Below, piece by piece: positions 27,925 through 34,521 of a stretch of DNA of 64,000 nucleotides (position 1 is its first letter; each line of letters starts with the position of its first letter). The translations under genes and the position numbers were made by a program. Origin of the DNA: Verrucomicrobiota bacterium (GTDB taxonomy: Bacteria > Verrucomicrobiota > Verrucomicrobiia > Opitutales > Opitutaceae); NCBI GenBank assembly GCA_023457035.1, contig JAEWNN010000066.1, positions 1-64,000 on the forward strand. Direction: 5' to 3'. The notes under the pieces were generated by a model. That model worked only from the letters and a program-made list of their open reading frames with translations, had not been told where the DNA came from and did not search any database.

Positions 27925-28017
27925 GGAAGGGCGGGGACGGGTAAGGGACGGAAGGTTACGCGGGAAAGGGGAACGTGCCAGCGGGGAGGCCGGCACTGTC
28001 GGCCGGGGGGCAGGGGC

Positions 28018-28047
28018 GGTAAACGCCCCGGGGGCTTGACAGTCAAG
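28018..28047 (-). promoter_or_regulatory. Promoter with embedded palindromic operator, araB copy
   Basis: On the plus strand it reads GGTAAAC, 10 bases, CTTGACAGTCAAG. On the minus strand this is -35 TTGACT (28046-28041), a 17-base spacer and -10 TTTACC (28023-28018), with the 13-bp palindrome CTTGAC-A-GTCAAG over the -35. Predicted transcript start is near 28,011, about 87 bases before araB. The same layout recurs before the symporter gene. The likely repressor is the adjacent LacI-type protein. Confidence 0.8.
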
Positions 28048-28063
28048 ACCGCTCGCCGGGCGC

Positions 28064-28093
28064 AAAAAAGCCCGCGCCGACGAGGGCGCGGGC
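28064..28093 (-). terminator. Intrinsic terminator of the symporter gene
   Basis: 9-bp perfect stem GCCCGCGCC (28070-28078) with GGCGCGGGC (28085-28093), loop GACGAG. Read on the minus strand the stem is followed by six T (A tract 28064-28069). It lies 33 bases downstream of the symporter stop and just upstream of the araB promoter, so symporter and araB are separate transcripts. Confidence 0.92.
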
Positions 28094-28125
28094 CGTGAGT
28101 CCGGCTGCTGGCGGGAGCGTGCGGC

Positions 28126-29808
28126 TCAGCTCAGCCACCAGGTGAAGTAGATGTAGCCGCCGACCACCATGCCGAGCACGACGGCCGAACCGACGATATC
28201 GCGCCAGTCCCAGCTGGCGCGGTTCTCGGCGAGTTGCTCGGGGGTGCGGGACCCGTAGGTGAGGCCGGCGACCTGCGCCTCGGACGGCGCCGGGGTGCAC
28301 AGGGAGACGATGATCACCAGGATGGCGATCGAGACGGTGAGCACGCCGGAGAAGTAGTAGCCGTTGAACTCGCCGATGGCGCCGAACACGCCGGTCTTGG
28401 CGATCATTCCGCTCTTGGTGAGCGTCTGGATCGTCAGTTTGAACATGCCGGCGACGAAGCCGACCCAGAGGCCGGTGAAGGCGCCCTGCGCGTTGATGCG
28501 TTTCCAGAACAGGCCGAGCAGGAAGACGGCGGTGATCGGCGGGGCGAGGAAACCTTGGACGTTCTGGAGGTAGTCGTAGAGGCCGGAGTTGCCCTCGGAG
28601 ATCTTCTTCATGATCGGAATCCAGATCAGGCCGGCCACGACGACCACGCCGGTGGCGAAGCGACCGACCGAGACCAGCTTGGCCTGGCTCTGGCCGGGGC
28701 GCAGCTTCTCGTAGATGTCGACGGTGAAGAGGGTGGCGCAGGAGTTGAACAGCGAGGCCAGCGAGGACATGAGCGCCGAGATCAGGCCGGCGACGACGAG
28801 GCCGCGCAGACCGACCGGCAGCAGCGATTGCACCATGGTGGCGAAAACCGCGTCGCCGAGGATCTCCCCGGAGCCGTCGGTTTTGAGCGGGATCTGGATG
28901 AGGCCCTTCGAGTGCAGGGCGTAGCCGATCATGCCGGGAACCAGGAAGATCATCACGGGCCAGACCTTCAGGAAGCCGCCCCAGATGGCGCCGCGGCGGG
29001 CGTGCTGGATGTTCTTCGCGGCGAGGGTGCGCTGCACGATGTACTGGTCGGTGCACCAGTACCAGATGCCGATGACGGGCGAGGCGATCATCACGCCCAG
29101 CCAGGGGAAGTTCACGTCGGTGTTCGGGCGCCAGAGCGCGAACTTCTCCGCGTGGGGTTTGCAGGTCTCGACCAACTGGTCCCAGCCGCCGAGATGGCTG
29201 AGGCCGAAGTAGGTGATCAGGCCGGAGCCGAGGAGGAGGACGAACGTCTGCGCCACTTCGGTGTACACGACGGCGCGCAGACCGCCGAAGATGGTGTAGA
29301 TACCGGTGAGGATCACGGTGACGATCGCACCGACCCAGAAGGCGTTGTCGGCCGAGCCGAAGGTGTCGGGCAGGAGGGTTTGGAAGACGATGGCGCCGGC
29401 GTAGACGGTGACGGCGACCTTGGTGAAGACGTAGGCGATGAGCGAGACGATCGAGAGGATCCAGCGGGTCTTGGCGTTGAACCGCTTCTCCAGGAACTCC
29501 GGCATCGTGTAGACGCCCGAGCGGTAGTAAAACGGCACGAACACCCAGGCCAACACGATCATCAGCCAGGCGTGGAACTCCCAGTGGGCCTGGGCCATGC
29601 CGTTGTTGGCGCCGGAACCGGCGAGGCCGACGATGTGCTCGGAGCCGATGTTCGAGGCGAACAGCGAACAGCCGACCACGAACCAGCTCACGTGGCGGCC
29701 GGCGAGGAAGTAGTCTTCCGTGGTCTTTTGGAACTTGGACGACCACCACACGATGCCGACAAGCAGCACGAAGTAGAGTCCGATGACGATCCAGTCGATA
29801 GGTTGCAT
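28126..29808 (-). CDS. Sodium/solute symporter (SSS family), probable L-arabinose transporter
   Basis: The 560-residue polytopic inner-membrane protein begins MQPIDWIVIGLYFVLLVGIVWW and contains the SSS/SGLT motifs 'TTEDYFLAGRHVSWFVVGCSLFASNIGSEHIVGLAGSGA' (in pieces; TM1 region with Na+ site), 'YTMPEFLEKRF' and 'GLRGLVVAGLISALMSSLASLFNSCATLFTVDIYEKL'. About 14 membrane segments are expected. Arabinose as substrate is inferred from context: same promoter/operator as araB, adjacent regulator, and no other sugar genes nearby. Glucose or galactose transporters of the SGLT group look similar in sequence. Confidence 0.88.
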   Translation of the reverse strand: MQPIDWIVIGLYFVLLVGIVWWSSKFQKTTEDYFLAGRHVSWFVVGCSLFASNIGSEHIVGLAGSGANNGMAQAHWEFHAWLMIVLAWVFVPFYYRSGVYTMPEFLEKRFNAKTRWILSIVSLIAYVFTKVAVTVYAGAIVFQTLLPDTFGSADNAFWVGAIVTVILTGIYTIFGGLRAVVYTEVAQTFVLLLGSGLITYFGLSHLGGWDQLVETCKPHAEKFALWRPNTDVNFPWLGVMIASPVIGIWYWCTDQYIVQRTLAAKNIQHARRGAIWGGFLKVWPVMIFLVPGMIGYALHSKGLIQIPLKTDGSGEILGDAVFATMVQSLLPVGLRGLVVAGLISALMSSLASLFNSCATLFTVDIYEKLRPGQSQAKLVSVGRFATGVVVVAGLIWIPIMKKISEGNSGLYDYLQNVQGFLAPPITAVFLLGLFWKRINAQGAFTGLWVGFVAGMFKLTIQTLTKSGMIAKTGVFGAIGEFNGYYFSGVLTVSIAILVIIVSLCTPAPSEAQVAGLTYGSRTPEQLAENRASWDWRDIVGSAVVLGMVVGGYIYFTWWLS

Positions 29809-29855
29809 GAGGGGAGGGGAACGGTTTTGCGGGGCGGGGCGGGATTGCTCCGGAT

Positions 29856-29878
29856 TCGAAACGAGAGGAAAGTTTCGA
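29856..29878. other. Inverted repeat in the leader of the symporter gene
   Basis: TCGAAAC (29856-29862) and GTTTCGA (29872-29878) form a 7-bp perfect inverted repeat around a 9-base spacer, inside the predicted 5' leader of the symporter transcript and upstream of the regulator. Could be a second regulator site or an mRNA hairpin. Confidence 0.4.
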
Positions 29879-29894
29879 GCGTCCGATTCATGCT

Positions 29895-29924
29895 GGTAAA
29901 CAGCCCGGGCCCTTGACAGTCAAG
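29895..29924 (-). promoter_or_regulatory. Promoter with embedded palindromic operator, symporter copy
   Basis: Plus strand: GGTAAAC, 10 bases, CTTGACAGTCAAG, as in the copy before araB. On the minus strand: -35 TTGACT (29923-29918), 17 bases, -10 TTTACC (29900-29895). Predicted start near 29,888, about 80 bases before the symporter ATG. The palindrome ends 4 bases before the GTG of the divergent regulator, so occupancy could also affect that gene. Confidence 0.8.
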
Positions 29925-29928
29925 AGCC

Positions 29929-30975
29929 GTGCCTCGCGTCACGATGTCCGATCTGGCGCGCGAGCTCGGGGTCTCGAAGAACACCGTCTCGCTCGCGCTG
30001 CGCCACGACCCGCAGATCTCCGCTGCGACGCGCGAACGCGTGCAGGCGGCCGCCCAGCGGCTCGGCTACGCCCTGCATCCGGTCGTCTCGCACCTGATGG
30101 CGCAGCTGCGGCAGAGCCATGCGGACGCACCGCACCACACGCTCGCGCTGCTCAACGCCAACCGCGACCGCGCCGCCTTCCGCACGCATCCGACCGTGCC
30201 GGCCTACGTCGAGGGCGTGAAACGCCGCGCCGCCCAGCAGGGCTACGGCGTCGACACCTTCTGGTTGCACGACCCGGAGCTGGATGGCGCCCGCCTCAAC
30301 CGCATCCTGCGCGCCCGCGGCATCCGCGGCCTGGTCGTCGTGGGCCTGATGGACGAGAACCGGCTGCCCGAACGCTTCGCGGCGACTTGGCGCAACCACG
30401 CCTGCGTCGTCACCGGATTGCGGACGCACGAGCCCACGCTCTCCTTTTGTTGCGTCGACCACCATGCGCTCGTGCTGCAGGCGGTGGAGCGGGTGCTCGC
30501 GCTCGGTTACCGGAGACCGGGACTGGTCATCGACGGGCGGATCGACCGGTTGGTCGAGGGGCGGTTCGGCTCGGGCATGTGGGTCGGGCAGCAGGCCCTG
30601 CCCGAGGCGCAGCGCGTGGCGCCGTTCCACGACGTGGAGGCGGCGCGCGCGGACGTGGACTTGTTCTACTCGTGGCTGGAGCGTGAGAAGCCGGACGTGG
30701 TGTTCACCCTCTACAATGTGGTGCGGCGCTGGGTGGAGGCGCGCGGGTTGCGCGTGCCGCGCGATCTCGGACTGGTCCAGCTCGAGCGCCGGAGCGATCC
30801 GCGCGACTGGGCCGGCATGGACCAGCACAACGACCGCACCGGCGAGGCGGCGGTGGACATGGTCGTCTCGCTGCTGCACAGCCAGGAACTCGGCGTGCCG
30901 CAGTTTCCCCGGGCGACGCTGGTCGGTGCGAGCTGGGTCGACGGGGCGACGGTACGGCGGATGCCACAACGCTGA
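29929..30975 (+). CDS. LacI-family transcriptional regulator of the ara locus
   Basis: The 348-residue product starts at GTG 29929, (M)PRVTMSDLARELGVSKNTVSLALRHDPQISAATRERV (in pieces), a LacI-type helix-turn-helix (residues about 4-25) and hinge helix, followed by a periplasmic-binding-protein-like domain ('HTLALLNANRDRAAF', 'RGLVVVGLMDEN', 'VFTLYNVVRRWVE'). The GTG start fits the LacI pattern of one to three residues before VT; ATG 29944 would cut into helix 1. It is divergent from the symporter and adjacent to the shared operator palindrome. A role as L-arabinose-responsive repressor is inferred, not shown. Confidence 0.85.
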   Translation: MPRVTMSDLARELGVSKNTVSLALRHDPQISAATRERVQAAAQRLGYALHPVVSHLMAQLRQSHADAPHHTLALLNANRDRAAFRTHPTVPAYVEGVKRRAAQQGYGVDTFWLHDPELDGARLNRILRARGIRGLVVVGLMDENRLPERFAATWRNHACVVTGLRTHEPTLSFCCVDHHALVLQAVERVLALGYRRPGLVIDGRIDRLVEGRFGSGMWVGQQALPEAQRVAPFHDVEAARADVDLFYSWLEREKPDVVFTLYNVVRRWVEARGLRVPRDLGLVQLERRSDPRDWAGMDQHNDRTGEAAVDMVVSLLHSQELGVPQFPRATLVGASWVDGATVRRMPQR

Positions 30976-31084
30976 GCGATGACCGTTGCACCGCCGGAGC
31001 GGAGTCGGGCCTGCGGGCCGCGCCGTCCGAGCGCCCGGTCGGCGGGCCGGTGCCCGACAGACGGTCACGAAGCCCCCTGCGCAG

Positions 31085-31618
31085 TCAGGGGCGGATCTCG
31101 ACGGCTGTACCCTTCGCGACCAGGCCGAAAAGCTCGTCCATGTCGGCGTCGTCGAGGGCGATGCAACCGAGGGTCCAGTCGGAGCCGGAGCCGTTGCCAT
31201 GGATGAAGATCTCGCCGCCCAGCGCGGTGTTCCACGGCGGTGAGCCGTGTTTCCGATGCGCGGCGAGGATGGCGTCGTGTTCGGCTTGGGTGATGAGCCC
31301 TTCGCGCCGTCCGCGGGCGGCGTCGGCGGGCGTGGGGTAGCTGAGCCCGAGCGAGAGGTGGAAGCGGCTCCGGGGATTCTTCACGCAGACGTAGAACGTG
31401 CCCTCCGGCGTGCGGCCGTCGCCCTGCCGCTGCTTGGTGCCGGTGGGGGTGTGGCCGAGCCCGATGCGGTAGGTCTTCACCGTCTGCTTGCCGCGGCGGA
31501 CTTCGAGCCGGCGCTCGGCCTTGAGGACGATGAGCGACAACGCGGGCTCGGTCGCGGGAGCGGCAGTGAGCGGGGAGGCGAGCAGGCTGGCGAGGAGCAG
31601 TGACACGAGGCGGAGCAT
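31085..31618 (-). CDS. L,D-transpeptidase (YkuD domain), exported
   Basis: These enzymes form 3-3 peptidoglycan cross-links or attach proteins to peptidoglycan. The 177-residue product has a signal peptide (MLRLVSLLLASLLASPLTAA), then a YkuD domain from about residue 28. The catalytic motif is 'IHGNGSGSDWTLGCIAL' with H140 and nucleophile C152. 'GHTPTGTKQRQGDGRTPEG' is the substrate-side loop. It has no additional peptidoglycan-binding domain. It is convergent with the LacI regulator, 109 bases away. Confidence 0.93.
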   Translation of the reverse strand: MLRLVSLLLASLLASPLTAAPATEPALSLIVLKAERRLEVRRGKQTVKTYRIGLGHTPTGTKQRQGDGRTPEGTFYVCVKNPRSRFHLSLGLSYPTPADAARGRREGLITQAEHDAILAAHRKHGSPPWNTALGGEIFIHGNGSGSDWTLGCIALDDADMDELFGLVAKGTAVEIRP

Positions 31619-31635
31619 TGGATATGGGGCGAGAC

Positions 31636-31707
31636 CTCAGCGTAGAGGCGCGTCGGGGCACGGCCTTGCGGGGATGTAACACAGCCGAGTCGGTGGAGCG
31701 GAGGATG
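31636..31707. repeat. Dispersed repeat, copy 1 (GTAGA/GCGCG type)
   Basis: A 38-base core (31636-31673) matches 63145-63182 at 35 of 38 positions; both are followed after about 20 bases by an identical 12-mer GAGCGGAGGATG (31696-31707). The core has a GTAG foot (31642) and a GC-rich imperfect hairpin. No coding potential seen. It lies upstream of the L,D-transpeptidase gene. Confidence 0.75.
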
Positions 31708-31775
31708 ACCACGGATCACACGGATGGGCACGGATGGCCGTTGGATGATCCGTGTTCATCCGTGGAATTCGTGGT
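31708..31775. repeat. Imperfect inverted repeat, CACGGAT type
   Basis: Arms 31708-31735 and 31748-31775 (28 bases each) pair at about 23 positions; within each arm CACGGAT-like heptamers recur. The remainder of the gap to 31,932 has no gene or structure that I can support. Confidence 0.65.
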
Positions 31776-31932
31776 TTCATGTTCATGTTGCTTGGGAGCG
31801 GACGGAGGCGACGCGCACGCGGGCGCAGCGCCTGACGAAAGGGAGGATGGCGGAGCGAGATGCCTGTGGCGAGAAAAGGGGGAGGCGGACAGATGGGGGA
31901 CGAGGACGCCGTACGGCGACGCGCTGCGCCGG

Positions 31933-33273
31933 TCATGGCTCGCGGAGCCGGCCGAGCTCGCGGGCGAGAAACTTCTGGGCGTAGAGCGGGGCGCGGTTGC
32001 GGACCGCGTTCTCGTCGATCTCGCGGCGCAGCCCGAAGGCGGAGGCGGAGGTGACGACCGTGCCGTCGTCGGGGCAGAGGATGATCCACGCGAGACCGCG
32101 GCGGAGTTCGTCGGCCGGATGGGCGGCGCGGAGCCGGTCGTAAACCAGTCGGGCGATCTCGCCCTCCTGCGGGTCCTGTGCGAGGTCGGCCAACGCGGCG
32201 AGGGCGACCAGCTGGCGGATATTCTCGCCGGAGTTCTCGGTCTGTGCCGGAGCCCAGACGGCCAAGCGCGTGGCGATCGACTCGAGCCGCGCGGAGGCGA
32301 ACGGCCGGACCAGCGGCGGAGCCAGGCGGGTGACGAGCTCGTTGTCGCCGGGGAGGTTCTCGTAGGTGATCGTGGCGATCTGCGCGTCGGTGATTTCCTG
32401 CCACCCATAACCCGGGGGCAGGAGGGGGCGCAGGCGGCCGGTGCCCGCGGCGCCGAGACCGACCGCGATCCACGCCGCGAGCGCCAGGAGTGCACCGAGC
32501 CGTTGGCGCGCTCCGGCGCGGAACGCGCTGTCCCAACGGAAAAGCAACAGGCCGATGGCGGCCGCCGCCGCACCGACGACGAGCAGCGCCGCGAACGCGT
32601 AGCCGAGGCCGACCGGGTCGCGACTCTCGGTGAACCCGCTTTGCAGCGCGGCCACGGCGTAGCGGCCGGGCATGAAACCGGCGAGGCGTTGGGCCCAGAC
32701 CGGCAATACGGCGAGCGGCACGCCCACGCCGCCGAGCAGGATCATCGGCAGGAAGAGGCATTGGCCGAGCGCCTGCACGGCCGGCACCCCGTCGGCCAGC
32801 GCGGCGATGACGAGCCCGAGCCCGAGGAAGGCGCAGGTGGCCGCGAGTGCGGCGCCGAGGAAGACGAGCGGCTGCGACGGCCACGGCGTGCCGAAGACCA
32901 GGTGCGCCAACACGAGCTGGAGCGCGACCGCGCCGGCCACGATGACCAAGCGCGCCAGCACCACGCCGCCGACGAGCGCCGCGGGCGCGACCGGCAGCAG
33001 CCGGTAGCGGCGCCACACGCCGCGCTCGCGTTCGGCCACGAGCGCCGTGGGCAGGCCGAGCGCGGCGCTGCCGAGGATCGTGATCGTGAGCAGTTGGCCC
33101 ATCTCGGCGAGCAGCGGTGGGTTCCCCGCGCGGAAGATGCCGCCGAAACCGAAGAGGAACACGACCGGCAGCAGGTAGCCGTACACGACGGGCAGCGGCG
33201 CGCGGAAATTCAGCCGGAGCGAGAGCCAGGCCTGGCGCAGCAGTGCGTCGCAAAACAGGGATGACGCACTCAT
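31933..33273 (-). CDS. ABC-2 type transporter permease with extra C-terminal domain
   Basis: The 446-residue product starts at ATG 33273 (MSASSLFCDALLRQAWLSLRLNF), overlapping the stop of the ATPase gene by ATGA. Residues 1-245 form a normal six-helix ABC-2 permease with 'AERERGVWRRYRLLPV' after the second helix and 'LPMILLGGVGVPLAVLPVWAQRLAGFMPGRYAVAALQ' (in pieces). Residues 250-277 add another membrane helix, then a hydrophilic, mostly helical domain (about 285-446) that I cannot assign. ABC-2 permeases usually end near residue 250-380. Exported substrate unknown. Confidence 0.88.
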   Translation of the reverse strand: MSASSLFCDALLRQAWLSLRLNFRAPLPVVYGYLLPVVFLFGFGGIFRAGNPPLLAEMGQLLTITILGSAALGLPTALVAERERGVWRRYRLLPVAPAALVGGVVLARLVIVAGAVALQLVLAHLVFGTPWPSQPLVFLGAALAATCAFLGLGLVIAALADGVPAVQALGQCLFLPMILLGGVGVPLAVLPVWAQRLAGFMPGRYAVAALQSGFTESRDPVGLGYAFAALLVVGAAAAAIGLLLFRWDSAFRAGARQRLGALLALAAWIAVGLGAAGTGRLRPLLPPGYGWQEITDAQIATITYENLPGDNELVTRLAPPLVRPFASARLESIATRLAVWAPAQTENSGENIRQLVALAALADLAQDPQEGEIARLVYDRLRAAHPADELRRGLAWIILCPDDGTVVTSASAFGLRREIDENAVRNRAPLYAQKFLARELGRLREP

Positions 33274-34196
33274 GGCGCGGCCTCCGGTCTCTCGTCCCAT
33301 GCGTCGCCGGTGAGCGCGACGAAGGCGTCCTCGAGCGTGGGTGGCGTGAGCTGGAGTTCGACGAGCGTGTTGCCGGCGTCCTGCACGGCCCGGGTGAGCG
33401 CGGCGATGGCGCGGGCGGCTTCCGGTGCGACGGCGGCATGCGTCAATCCGTCGGCCGAGGACTGGAAGCCGGGGAACGACTGCGGTTGCGCGGTGCGGCA
33501 ACGCAGCCGCGTGCCCGCGCCGGCGCGGACGAGGAGCGCGGCGGGCGCGGCGTCGGCGACGATCCGGCCGCGGTGGAGGATGGCGACGCGGTCGCAGAGC
33601 CGTTCGGCCTCGTCGAGGTCGTGCGTGCTCAGGAGCACGCCGCCGCCGGCGGCGGCGTGGTCGCGGAGGATCTGATGCAGCGCGCGGCGCGTCTGCGGGT
33701 CGAGCCCGGTGGTCGGCTCGTCGAGCACGAGCAGCGCGGGCCGGTGGGCGAGCGCCAGCGCGAGCGCGAGGCGCTGGCGTTGGCCGGTGGAGAGCGTGTC
33801 GAAGCAAGCGTCGGCCTTCTCGACGAGACCGAAGCGGGCGAGGAGCGTGGCGACGTCGGCCGCGACGCCGTGGAGCGCGGCGTGGAAACGGAGCGCTTCG
33901 CGCGGCGTGATCTTGTCCTGCAGCGCCGAGGGCTGGAGTTGTGCGCCCACGTGGCGGAGCGCCTCACGCGGTTGCGAGCGGAGGTCGAGACCGGCGAGCG
34001 CGATCTCGCCCGAGTCGGCGGCGCGCAGGCCGAGCAGGCACTCGAGGAGCGTGGTCTTGCCGGCGCCGTTCTGGCCGAGCAGGCCGACGATCTCGCCCGG
34101 AGCGACGGCGAGGCTCGCGCCGTCCACGGCCAGCGTGGCCCCGTAGCGCTTGGTGAGCGTGCAGAGGCTGGCGAGCGGGGGTGGAGCGGACGACAT
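33270..34196 (-). CDS. ABC transporter ATP-binding protein
   Basis: ATG at 34196 gives 308 residues. Walker A is 'GLLGQNGAGKTT', the signature 'LSTGQRQRLALALAL', Walker B 'LLVLDEPTTGLD' and the H-loop 'STHDLDEAERLCDRV'. This is the CcmA/NatA type that pairs with ABC-2 permeases, and the permease gene overlaps its stop by 4 bases. A C-terminal ACT-like tail of about 80 residues (from 'GAGTRLRCRTAQPQ') is usual in drug/antibiotic exporters of this class. An upstream in-frame extension is not supported. Confidence 0.95.
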   Translation of the reverse strand: MSSAPPPLASLCTLTKRYGATLAVDGASLAVAPGEIVGLLGQNGAGKTTLLECLLGLRAADSGEIALAGLDLRSQPREALRHVGAQLQPSALQDKITPREALRFHAALHGVAADVATLLARFGLVEKADACFDTLSTGQRQRLALALALAHRPALLVLDEPTTGLDPQTRRALHQILRDHAAAGGGVLLSTHDLDEAERLCDRVAILHRGRIVADAAPAALLVRAGAGTRLRCRTAQPQSFPGFQSSADGLTHAAVAPEAARAIAALTRAVQDAGNTLVELQLTPPTLEDAFVALTGDAWDERPEAAP

Positions 34197-34521
34197 CGCG
34201 GCCGATGCAAAGGCCGGTGGCTGCGCGCAGCAAACCCGGATGCGGCCGGGGATTGCGCGTGGACCTCGCCGGCGAGGGAGGGGAAGGCGGAGCAGATGCC
34301 GGTGTTGTTCTATTCGCGCAGCCCGAGTTTGTTTCCCCTCCGTCGGTGCGATCAAAGACGCGGCCCACGGGGCGCGCCAGCGACCGGTCCTGATGGTGGC
34401 GCTGTCGTTGGGGATGGCGGTGCGGGCGGGTAGGCCGTACGCGGGGAAGGTCCGCCACGACGGTCCGCGGCCAACCGGATCGAGGCGACTTGAGACCGGC
34501 GCAGCGGACCGTGGTGCGAGA
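34197..34521. other. Intergenic region without recognised gene
   Basis: 325 bases between the divergent-from-nothing ATPase start (34196) and the stop of the beta-helix gene (34522), both on the minus strand. It should hold the promoter of the ABC pair. I see no gene, no convincing -35/-10 pair and no strong hairpin in it. Confidence 0.5.
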
